From positions 372,001-436,000 of the forward strand of contig NZ_CP058306.1 in assembly GCF_013389595.1 (NCBI RefSeq): DNA of 64,000 nucleotides, written 5' to 3'. Shown piece after piece: positions 7,950 through 16,081 of this stretch. The stretch comes from Flavobacterium sp. I3-2. Lineage in GTDB: Bacteria; Bacteroidota; Bacteroidia; Flavobacteriales; Flavobacteriaceae. The translations under genes and the position numbers were made by a program. Numbering within the stretch: position 1 is the first letter of the stretch; each line of letters starts with the position of its first letter. The notes beneath the pieces are model-generated. The model was given only the letters and a program-made list of their open reading frames with translations, did not search any database and had not been told where the DNA came from.

Positions 7950-9311
7950 TTATTGTTTTGTAGTTGTTTGTTTGGTAAAATCATCATAACCAAACATGAT
8001 TTTCTGATAGATTAAATCCGATACAAATTTTGAACCTCTAAAGTTTAAATGCGTATAATCTTTATTGGCTTTTGACGGTTCTTCTTCAACCCATTTAACC
8101 ATCGAACCTTCGCCGCCCATCAATTGAAATAAATTCACAAAACTTACGTTTGCTTGTTTTGCATAATTTAATTGCGATTTTACCAACGGAATTACAGCCG
8201 AATCGGTTTTCATTTGCGTATCATATTTGGTCGATTTATCGGCAATCGAAACAATTAAAATAGGAACATTGGGCATCGCTTTTTGAATATGTTCAATAAC
8301 TGCTTTCATCTTTTTCTCGTACCAACTGTAATTTTTGGTTCCGTAACCTAGAACATTTGTTCCGTATTGAAGTACAATTAAATCGTAATTTAAATCTTGA
8401 TTAAAACTTGATAAAACTTCTGATTTTATGTTTGTAATTGGCAATCCCGAATTTCCACGATTCGAAAAATTATCTACATAAACTCCAGAATTACCAGAAA
8501 AATCAACTCCGTAAAACGGGATATTTCCGGCATTTTTAAATTCGATTTTTAGCTTTTTACTCGTATTTCCTAAAGCAATTTTATTAACTAATTGATTCGG
8601 GCGTAAATTTTGATAAACCGTATCTTTATTTCTAATAATCGCAATTTGACCATTTGACACATCGGATTTACCGTAAAAAAGAATCGGGTTATTTAAATCT
8701 GATAAATGATTTACTTTGGAAGCTTCTAAACTCAACCAATTGGTTGCAGCTGTATCTTTCGGAAAGAAAACGTTTCCGCTAATTCCGAAAGCTGAAGCTA
8801 AGTTTTTAGTATTTACAAATGAATACGATTTCCATTTTGGCGAAAACTGATGTTTGATTGTTCCGCGTGAAGCTGCTGATTCTGAAGTTATGTTTACAAA
8901 TCCAACACCTTCACCACCAAAACGGTCTTGAAAATTCGCTCTAAAATCTTTTACAATCATATCGCCATCATTCATCGAATCACCAAAAAAAGCAATTCGA
9001 ATTTTTCCTTTTCCATTTGTTTCTAACTCTTGTAATTTTTCGAAAAATGGAATTAAATGTTGGTATCCGACATAATCAGATTCATGGAAATCGAATGTTT
9101 CTAACGAATCATTAATTCCACTATCTTCAGTTATTTGAGCATCTTCTGCAAGCGCTTCGAGCATTAAACTATCAACAACAATGTTTTTCATATTGGCATC
9201 GACCACAGGAAAAAGCTTGGTTGGCAAAAAAGGTTTAATAAAAACAAAAGCAACTACAGATAAAACCATAATTGCGTATGTTTGAATAAAATAATTTTTA
9301 TTTTGATTCAC
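7950..9311 (-). CDS. Membrane-anchored SGNH/GDSL hydrolase-like protein
   Basis: 453-residue protein with a single N-terminal membrane helix (about residues 10-27), then a periplasmic SGNH domain. Visible blocks are IRIAFFGDSMNDGD (S112), LQYGTNVLGYG and the terminal DYTHLNFRG (D418/H421). It resembles the preceding SGNH protein in layout (both have an FFxKLQxLE segment before block I), so the two are probably ancient paralogues, but this one lacks LysM. It sits 17 nt from its partner and 27 nt from argS. Likely the membrane-bound member of an envelope O-acylation set with the MBOAT protein. Confidence 0.8.
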   Translation of the reverse strand: MNQNKNYFIQTYAIMVLSVVAFVFIKPFLPTKLFPVVDANMKNIVVDSLMLEALAEDAQITEDSGINDSLETFDFHESDYVGYQHLIPFFEKLQELETNGKGKIRIAFFGDSMNDGDMIVKDFRANFQDRFGGEGVGFVNITSESAASRGTIKHQFSPKWKSYSFVNTKNLASAFGISGNVFFPKDTAATNWLSLEASKVNHLSDLNNPILFYGKSDVSNGQIAIIRNKDTVYQNLRPNQLVNKIALGNTSKKLKIEFKNAGNIPFYGVDFSGNSGVYVDNFSNRGNSGLPITNIKSEVLSSFNQDLNYDLIVLQYGTNVLGYGTKNYSWYEKKMKAVIEHIQKAMPNVPILIVSIADKSTKYDTQMKTDSAVIPLVKSQLNYAKQANVSFVNLFQLMGGEGSMVKWVEEEPSKANKDYTHLNFRGSKFVSDLIYQKIMFGYDDFTKQTTTKQ

Positions 9312-9338
9312 TTCTTTATATAAATAAAAATCCGAAAA

Positions 9339-11435
9339 TTACATTCTATTCGGAACCTCTATTCCAAGTAATTGGAAAGCATTCTTTACAGTTTGTGCTA
9401 CTTTATTTGATAATTGAACTCTGAAAATTTTCTTGGTTTCATCCTCTTCTCCAAGAATGGAAACCGATTGGTAAAATGAATTATATTCTTTAACCAAATC
9501 GTAGGTGTAATTTGCAATCAACGCAGGTGAGAACGCTTTAGCTGCTTGCTGAATTACTTCAGGGAATTGCGCAACGATTTTCAATAATTCTTTTTCTTTT
9601 TCATGTAATTCTGTAACCTCAACATTTACGTTGTAATCAAAATCTGCTTTACGTAAAATCGATTGAATACGTGCATACGTATATTGAATAAACGGACCTG
9701 TGTTCCCAGCAAAATCAACAGATTCTTTCGGGTCAAATAAAATACGTTTTTTAGGGTCAACTTTTAAAATGTAATATTTTAAAGCACCTAAACCAATAAT
9801 ACGATACAATTCTTCTTTTTCGGTTTCTGAATAACCTTCTAATTTACCTAATTCTTCAGAAATTTCGCGAGCTGTTTTTGTCATATCCGCCATTAAATCA
9901 TCGGCATCTACAACAGTTCCTTCACGAGATTTCATTTTTCCTGATGGTAAATCAACCATTCCGTAAGATAAATGGAATAAGTTCTCTGCCCAATCAAATC
10001 CTAATTTCTTTAAAATTAAGAACAATACTTTAAAGTGGTAATCTTGTTCATTTCCAACCGTATAAACCATTCCGTCAACATCAGGAAAATCTTTTACACG
10101 TTGAATCGCTGTTCCGATATCTTGCGTAATATAAACCGAAGTTCCGTCAGAACGAAGTACTAATTTCTCATCTAATCCATCTGAAGTTAAATCAATCCAA
10201 ACCGAACCATCTTCTTTTTTATAGAAAACACCTTTTGCTAGACCTTCTTCAACAACATCTTTTCCTAATAAATAGGTATTGCTTTCGTAATAATTACAGT
10301 CAAAATCAACACCAATATTTTTGTAAGAAACATCGAAACCTTTGTAAACCCAACCATTCATCATCTTCCAAAGTGAAACTACTTTTTCATCGCCAGCTTC
10401 CCATTTACGTAACATTTCTTGAGCTTCTTGCATTGCCGAAGTACTATTACGAGCAATTTCATTTACATCAGCTTGATTTTTTTCGATTTTAGAAGCAAGA
10501 ACTAAAACTGGTTTTAAAAGTTCATCTATAATTTTAAATGATTTGCTTTTAAGATAATCATCTGATTGTGCTTTTCTAAAATCTGAAAACGCAGAAGAAA
10601 TTAATTTTTTATCGGCAATAGCAACTTTTAATTTATCAGATAAATCAACATTTTCCTTATCTAAAATATTAAAATCAATTTTTTCTAATTCCGAATTATA
10701 AAAACCTTCGTTTTGTTTTATCTCTGAAATAAGTTCTTTTAATTTCTCTTTTTTATTTGTTTTATCTAACGAAAAATCACCACTTAAAAAACTCTCAAAA
10801 ATTGGCTTTGCTTGAGAACGTAATTCATTTTCGAATTTCACATAATAATTACCAACTAACTTATCGCCTTTTAAACCTGTAGATTCAGGAGTTTCTCCGT
10901 TTCCGAATTTTTCCCAAGCCAACATCGATTTGCAAATATGAATTCCACGGTCGTTGATTACCTGCGTTTTATAAACTTTTTTTCCTGCAGCTTTGATAAT
11001 TTGCGCTACCGAATAACCTAAAAGCACATTACGAACGTGTCCCAAATGCAAGGGTTTATTTGTGTTTGGCGAAGCATATTCGACCATAACCGCATTTCCG
11101 TTTGCATCTGGTTGTACATAACCAAATATTTCGTTTGCTTTTATCTCAGAGAATTGATTTACATAAAAAGTATCTGTAATTACAATATTTAAAAAACCTG
11201 CAACTACACTAAATTTAGAAACATCAGCAACATTTTCAACTAAATAATTCCCGATTTTATTTCCGATTTCAACCGGATTTCCTTTGATTAACTTCAATAA
11301 CGGAAAAATTACTACAGTAACATCTCCTTCAAAATCTTTACGAGTTGCCTGAAATTCAACTTTTTCAAGTGAAACATCAAACAAACTTTGAACCGCTTGT
11401 TGTATATATGGAGTTAAAATATTTTGTAAAGACAT
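9339..11435 (-). CDS. argS: Arginyl-tRNA synthetase with a large internal insertion
   Basis: Class I synthetase that charges tRNA-Arg. Present are the N-terminal additional domain, the HIGH-type motif in PLHLGHVRN (about residues 128-136), the KMSKS-equivalent GKMKSREGT (499-507) and the C-terminal anticodon-binding domain ending VPNRM. At 698 residues it is roughly 100 longer than I expect for flavobacterial ArgS. The excess lies between NYYVKFENEL (about 203) and NSTSAMQEAQEMLRKWE (about 330), a Lys/Asp/Leu-rich, probably helical stretch that leaves both flanks recognisable. The reading frame is intact. A -7-like box (TATCTTTG on the minus strand, 11455-11462) lies upstream. Two SGNH genes and an MBOAT gene follow closely and may be cotranscribed. 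Confidence 0.95.
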   Translation of the reverse strand: MSLQNILTPYIQQAVQSLFDVSLEKVEFQATRKDFEGDVTVVIFPLLKLIKGNPVEIGNKIGNYLVENVADVSKFSVVAGFLNIVITDTFYVNQFSEIKANEIFGYVQPDANGNAVMVEYASPNTNKPLHLGHVRNVLLGYSVAQIIKAAGKKVYKTQVINDRGIHICKSMLAWEKFGNGETPESTGLKGDKLVGNYYVKFENELRSQAKPIFESFLSGDFSLDKTNKKEKLKELISEIKQNEGFYNSELEKIDFNILDKENVDLSDKLKVAIADKKLISSAFSDFRKAQSDDYLKSKSFKIIDELLKPVLVLASKIEKNQADVNEIARNSTSAMQEAQEMLRKWEAGDEKVVSLWKMMNGWVYKGFDVSYKNIGVDFDCNYYESNTYLLGKDVVEEGLAKGVFYKKEDGSVWIDLTSDGLDEKLVLRSDGTSVYITQDIGTAIQRVKDFPDVDGMVYTVGNEQDYHFKVLFLILKKLGFDWAENLFHLSYGMVDLPSGKMKSREGTVVDADDLMADMTKTAREISEELGKLEGYSETEKEELYRIIGLGALKYYILKVDPKKRILFDPKESVDFAGNTGPFIQYTYARIQSILRKADFDYNVNVEVTELHEKEKELLKIVAQFPEVIQQAAKAFSPALIANYTYDLVKEYNSFYQSVSILGEEDETKKIFRVQLSNKVAQTVKNAFQLLGIEVPNRM

Positions 11436-11653
11436 AATTTTAATTTTAAGAATGCAAAGATACTATTTTACAACATAAATAGAAACGATTTTAAAGCAAG
11501 TTAAATATACAAAATAAAGTTTTTAAAAAATAATTACTTTTTAATGTAACAAAAAATAAAATACTGCTACTAATTCTAAAAATTGCATAAACTACGTTTT
11601 GTTATCTTGTTATACAAAGTAGCTTGCAATACAAACAAAAAAATAAAAAAATT

Positions 11654-14050
11654 ATGAAAACAAAACTACTTATAATTGGATCGTTAATGTATTCAAGTTT
11701 TATGTTCTCGCAAAATACTGGAACCATTTCTGGAACTTTGAAAGATCAAAAAAGTAAAGAAGCCATTCCGTATGCAAGTATTGCTATTAAAATGGGAGAT
11801 GAAATTATCACAGGAGATATTTCTGACGAAAAAGGAAGTTTTACAATCAAGAACATTCCGTTAAATCAAGTCGAAGTCAACATCGAATACATTGGTTTTA
11901 TTACGTATTCGAATACAGTTACTTTAAGTAATGATTCTAAAAAAATTGATTTAGGCGAAATTTTATTAGTTGCTGACGAAGAAATGCTCGAAGGAATTGT
12001 TATCGACGCAGAACGTTCGGTTACCGAACAATTAGTTGACAGAAAAGTGATTCATGTCGGAAAAGATTTATCAACTGCTGGTGCAACTGCTTCGGAAATT
12101 ATGAATAATATTCCGTCTTTAAATGTGGACCAAGATGGAAATATTTCGATGAGAGGAAACGAAAACGTTCGCGTTTTAGTCGACGGAAAGCCTACACAAA
12201 TGGACCCAAAAACCTTATTAAAACAAATTCCATCAAACTCTATTGATAAAATTGAATTGATTACAAATCCGTCTGCAAAATACAATCCAGAAGGAATGTC
12301 GGGAATGATTAATATCGTTTTAAAGAAAAACATGCAAGATGGTTTTAACGGAAGTTACAACGGAAACATCACTTTTGCAAAGGTCCCAAAATTTAATCAA
12401 GGAATCGATTTAAACCTAAGAAAAGGAAAAGTAAACGTATTTGGAAATTACAATTACAATGACAGTAAAACATATAATTGGGGAGAAATCACACAATTAG
12501 ATGACAACAGCCAACAATTATTTGACATCGTAAACAAAAATAAAACTCATACTTTTAAAGTTGGATTTGATGTTTATGCTAACGATAAAAACACCTTCTC
12601 TTTTTACACCAATCAAACCTATTCTGACGGAATTGGAACGGTAGATAATACTATTTTATATCCGACTGCAAGTACGTTTTATCAAACCGACCAATATAAA
12701 GGAGATGATAAAACACAAATTTATAACGCAGCTTGGAAAAAATTATTCGCAAAACAAGGTCAAGTTTTAGATGTTGAAGTGAATTACAATACTACAAAAC
12801 AAAATCAAGCAGGGAATTTTGATATTACCAATCAAAACTCATTTAGTTATAACGACAACAGCGATGTAAAAGTTAATGCAGTTCAAGCAAATTTAGATTA
12901 TGTGCATCCGATTGGTGACAAATCAAAACTAGAAGTTGGTGCTGAATATCGCGAAACAAATATTGACAATACCTACACAACTACAAACATCATCGCAAAC
13001 AACACCGATTTTACATATGATGTAAGTATCGCTTCGGCTTATGCAACCTTCGGAACAAAATATGAAAAATGGGGTTATCAATTGGGAGCGCGTTTAGAAA
13101 AATATGACGTAAATGCGAATTATACAATTGCAAATGTAAAAGACAAATTTGATGATGATTATCTAACTGTTTATCCATCTGCGTTTTTGAGTTATACACC
13201 AACACAAACCGATTTTTTCCAATTAAGCGCAAGTCGTAGAGTTGACCGTCCAAATGTTTGGCAAACACGTCCGATTCGTGATTACAGTACACCAAGAGTT
13301 ATTCAGGTTGGAAATCCAGAATTAAAACCTCAATTCACCAATTCTATCGAATTTAATTATACAAAAGTTTTAGGTGTTAAAGGAAGTGTTACAGCTGGAG
13401 CTTATTACCGAATCATTGACGACCCGATTCAAAGAACATTTTTCTTAGATACTTCAACTCCTGAAGCGATTGCAGAAAATAAAATGATTATGAGTTATGG
13501 TAACTTTGACCAATCAACAGCTTACGGTGGAGAAATTTCTGCGAATTACAAAATCACAAAATGGTGGGATATTCAGCCAAGTGTTGAATATTATTTTGGA
13601 ACTCAAAAAGGAATTGTTTCTGTTTTAGACCAAAGTACAGGACAAGCCATTTTCGAAAACAGAGAAGTTGATAACGGCGTATTTAACGCAAGAATGAATA
13701 ACAATTTTAAAATTACACAGAATTTAAGAGCTTCTTTATTCGGATTTTACCGTGGAGATTCTAAAGGAATTAACGCAGAAATGAAAGAAATGTATAAAAT
13801 CGATGCTGGATTACGTTATGCGTTCTGGGAAAATACAGGAAGTTTAAGCATTCGATTTAATGATATTTTCAACACGATGAAAGCTGGATTTATTGGAGAT
13901 TCGCCTTACCGTCAAAAAGGAGAGTTTACTTGGGAAAGTCAATCGTTGTTTGTTGGATTCAATTACATGTTCGGAACTGGAAAAGGAAAAGCTTCACAAC
14001 GTAAATACAGAGACAATAATGAAGTACAAAAATCAGGAGGTTTCTTTTAA
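11654..14050 (+). CDS. TonB-family outer-membrane receptor, CarboxypepD-like N-terminus
   Basis: Outer-membrane beta-barrel protein of about 798 residues, substrate unknown. The ATG at 11654 is chosen because it opens a clean signal peptide (MKTKLLIIGSLMYSS, ending FSQ); an ATG at 11624 would add a polar extension. After the signal come a carboxypeptidase-regulatory-like beta domain (GTISGTLKDQKSKEAIPYASI onward, split here as about residues 23-110), a plug-like domain with SMRGNENVRVLVDGKP and IELITNPSAKYNPEGMSG, and a long barrel of the OMP_b-brl_3 type. Monocistronic: it is followed by a strong terminator. No neighbouring SusD gene, so it is not a SusCD glycan transporter. Confidence 0.88.
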   Translation: MKTKLLIIGSLMYSSFMFSQNTGTISGTLKDQKSKEAIPYASIAIKMGDEIITGDISDEKGSFTIKNIPLNQVEVNIEYIGFITYSNTVTLSNDSKKIDLGEILLVADEEMLEGIVIDAERSVTEQLVDRKVIHVGKDLSTAGATASEIMNNIPSLNVDQDGNISMRGNENVRVLVDGKPTQMDPKTLLKQIPSNSIDKIELITNPSAKYNPEGMSGMINIVLKKNMQDGFNGSYNGNITFAKVPKFNQGIDLNLRKGKVNVFGNYNYNDSKTYNWGEITQLDDNSQQLFDIVNKNKTHTFKVGFDVYANDKNTFSFYTNQTYSDGIGTVDNTILYPTASTFYQTDQYKGDDKTQIYNAAWKKLFAKQGQVLDVEVNYNTTKQNQAGNFDITNQNSFSYNDNSDVKVNAVQANLDYVHPIGDKSKLEVGAEYRETNIDNTYTTTNIIANNTDFTYDVSIASAYATFGTKYEKWGYQLGARLEKYDVNANYTIANVKDKFDDDYLTVYPSAFLSYTPTQTDFFQLSASRRVDRPNVWQTRPIRDYSTPRVIQVGNPELKPQFTNSIEFNYTKVLGVKGSVTAGAYYRIIDDPIQRTFFLDTSTPEAIAENKMIMSYGNFDQSTAYGGEISANYKITKWWDIQPSVEYYFGTQKGIVSVLDQSTGQAIFENREVDNGVFNARMNNNFKITQNLRASLFGFYRGDSKGINAEMKEMYKIDAGLRYAFWENTGSLSIRFNDIFNTMKAGFIGDSPYRQKGEFTWESQSLFVGFNYMFGTGKGKASQRKYRDNNEVQKSGGFF

Positions 14051-14092
14051 TATTTTGAATTAGTTATCTGATATTAAAAATCATCCAAAATC

Positions 14093-14125
14093 AAATGAGT
14101 TCGCCAAAAGCGAACTCATTTTTTT
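14093..14125. terminator. Bidirectional terminator between convergent genes
   Basis: Perfect 12-bp stem AAATGAGTTCGC (14093-14104) / GCGAACTCATTT (14110-14121), 5-nt loop, with T-runs on both sides. It ends the receptor gene and can serve the convergent hydroxylase gene. Confidence 0.9.
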
Positions 14126-14146
14126 ATCGAATTTTAAAATTCTATC

Positions 14147-14809
14147 TTACTTATCAAACATTAAATCTTTTACTTTCTCTTTATTTATTTTTACTTTTTT
14201 CACATCGAACATCGTACCGAAAACACGGTCCCAAAACGTGTTACTTACACCAAAGCCAAGTTCCTCATCTTTATAATGATGCAAATGATGATTATCCCAA
14301 AGTGGTTTCATAAATTTAAAAGGTGGTGCCATCGCATGAATCAAATAATGCATAGATGCATATAAAAGATAACCAATCATAAATCCAGGAAAAAAAGCAA
14401 ACACATAATTACCTAAGATTAAATATTGAATTCCGAATAGTAAAGTTGCCAAAATTAAACTTGGAATTGGCGGCATAAACAAACGTTGTTTGTCTCTAGG
14501 AAAATGATGGTGATTGCCGTGAAAAATATAAACAATACGTTCGAGCTTTGAACTTTCGGTTACATAATGAAAAATATAACGATGCGCTAAGTATTCAAAG
14601 AAAGTCCAAAAAAATAACGCTCCGATAAAAATACCGAATATTTGCAAAAAAGAAAATCCTACAGTTGTATATGCATAATACAAACTGTAGGATAATATTG
14701 GAATGTACATCCCCCAAATTACTGCAGGATGTCCTTTTGTTAAACTTTCTAAAAACTTATTTTCAAAAATCTGAGCTTGACCTTTATTATTAATTTTATC
14801 GAATTTCAT
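14147..14809 (-). CDS. Fatty acid hydroxylase / sterol desaturase family membrane protein
   Basis: Integral membrane di-iron oxygenase-family protein, about 220 residues from the ATG at 14809 (a 13-residue upstream extension is possible). The histidine clusters expected for this superfamily are visible: HRYIFH, HGNHHHFPRD, HYLIH and HHLHHYKDEE, between four or so hydrophobic helices. The HRYxFH...HxxHH spacing resembles the FA2H-like 2-hydroxylases of fatty acyl chains, and flavobacteria make abundant 2- and 3-hydroxy fatty acids and sulfonolipids. The exact substrate is an inference. It ends convergently with the TonB-family receptor and lies 67 nt from the KAS III gene upstream of it on the same strand. 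Confidence 0.82.
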   Translation of the reverse strand: MKFDKINNKGQAQIFENKFLESLTKGHPAVIWGMYIPILSYSLYYAYTTVGFSFLQIFGIFIGALFFWTFFEYLAHRYIFHYVTESSKLERIVYIFHGNHHHFPRDKQRLFMPPIPSLILATLLFGIQYLILGNYVFAFFPGFMIGYLLYASMHYLIHAMAPPFKFMKPLWDNHHLHHYKDEELGFGVSNTFWDRVFGTMFDVKKVKINKEKVKDLMFDK

Positions 14810-14876
14810 ATTTCGTAAGTTTATTTTTCTAAAATTAAGAAAAAACACTTACAAAATCAAAAACTTTTGTTAAAAA

Positions 14877-15884
14877 TTACCAACGAATAATAGCACTTGC
14901 CCAAGTAAATCCGCTACCAAATGCAGCTAAAACAACTAAATCACCTTCTTTGATTTTACCTTGTTCCCAAGCTTCAGTTAAAGCAATTGGAATAGAAGCC
15001 GCTGTTGTGTTTCCGTATTTCTGAATGTTGTTATAAACTTGGTCGTCTGTCAATTTAAATTTATTTTGAATAAATTGTGAGATTCTCAAATTCGCTTGAT
15101 GCGGAACCAACATATTAATATCAGAAACTTGCAAATTATTTGCTTGTAAACCTTCGTTAATTACTTCACTAAAACGAACCACAGCATTTTTGAAAACAAA
15201 CTGTCCATTCATATAAGGATAATACGATTCGTCGTCTGGATTATCGTCTTTTAAGATATCAGTAACCCAACGTTTTCCCATACCTGGCGCAATTAAAGCT
15301 AACTCCTCAGCGTGTTCACCTTCTGAATGCAAATGTGTTGATAAAACTCCTTTCGTTGTATCTTCTTCTCTTGATAAGATTGCAGCTCCTGCTCCATCTC
15401 CAAAAATTACAGAAACACCACGTCCTCGAGTTGTCATATCCAAACCTTTAGAATGAACTTCTGAACCAATGATTAAGATATTTTTATACATTCCAGTTTT
15501 GATGTATTGGTCAGCAATAGACAACGCGTAAATAAAACCAGAACATTGGTTGCGAATATCTAAAGCTCCAACGGTACGTAAACCTAATTCTTTCTGAATC
15601 ATTACACCTGGTCCTGGGAAATAATAGTCTGGACTTAAAGTTGCAAAAACAACAAAATCGATATCTTGAGGGTCAATTTTAGCACGTTCAATCGCAACCT
15701 TAGCTGCTTTGATACCCATTCCAGAAGTTGTATCTTCTTCTAAAGCTACATGTCTTCTTTCTTGAATTCCTGTACGTTCTTGAATCCATTCATCGTTGGT
15801 ATCCATTAACTTTGACAAATCATCATTAGTTACAATATTCTCAGGAACATAATATCCTAATCCAGTAATTTTTGAATGAAACAT
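14877..15884 (-). CDS. fabH: Beta-ketoacyl-ACP synthase III family protein (FabH-like)
   Basis: Condenses an acyl-CoA primer with malonyl-ACP to start fatty acid synthesis. The 335-residue protein has the KAS III triad: C114 in IRNQCSGF (usually AACSGF), H262 in VPHQANLRI and N292 in YGNTTAASIP. The NQCSGF variant and the long DDNPDDESYYPYMNG loop are seen in one of the several FabH paralogues that Bacteroidota carry, so this copy may be specialised, for example for branched or longer primers. It has a well-formed promoter at 15925-15954, and the gene downstream is a fatty acid hydroxylase family member, a plausible lipid link. Confidence 0.9.
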   Translation of the reverse strand: MFHSKITGLGYYVPENIVTNDDLSKLMDTNDEWIQERTGIQERRHVALEEDTTSGMGIKAAKVAIERAKIDPQDIDFVVFATLSPDYYFPGPGVMIQKELGLRTVGALDIRNQCSGFIYALSIADQYIKTGMYKNILIIGSEVHSKGLDMTTRGRGVSVIFGDGAGAAILSREEDTTKGVLSTHLHSEGEHAEELALIAPGMGKRWVTDILKDDNPDDESYYPYMNGQFVFKNAVVRFSEVINEGLQANNLQVSDINMLVPHQANLRISQFIQNKFKLTDDQVYNNIQKYGNTTAASIPIALTEAWEQGKIKEGDLVVLAAFGSGFTWASAIIRW

Positions 15885-15924
15885 GGAATATATTTTTTAA
15901 TTAATTTTCAAAATTTTTAGTTTG

Positions 15925-15954
15925 CAAATTTACTATAAAAACTTATTAGCACAA
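15925..15954 (-). promoter_or_regulatory. Promoter of the KAS III gene
   Basis: On the minus strand: TTG (15952-15954), exactly 19 nt, TAAATTTG (15925-15932). Full match to the Bacteroidota TTG-N19-TANNTTTG consensus, about 40 nt upstream of the ATG. Confidence 0.8.
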
Positions 15955-16081
15955 CACTTATATCCAAAGGTTTAACATTTTTCAGTACCCTTTTTTAAAA
16001 ATTTCGTAAATAGATGTTGATTACTTGCCTTTTTATTGATAATCAACTAATTTAGCAAAATTACTGTTAACTAAGAACTAA

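Noticed and set aside
10235..10492. Plus-strand 85-codon frame inside the ArgS insertion region
   Set aside because: Low-complexity His/Leu/Gln shadow of argS with no start signals; it does not explain the insertion.
10446..10829. ArgS insertion as an intein or homing endonuclease
   Set aside because: No splice-junction motifs (N-terminal Cys/Ser, C-terminal His-Asn) and no LAGLIDADG block; too short for a full intein.
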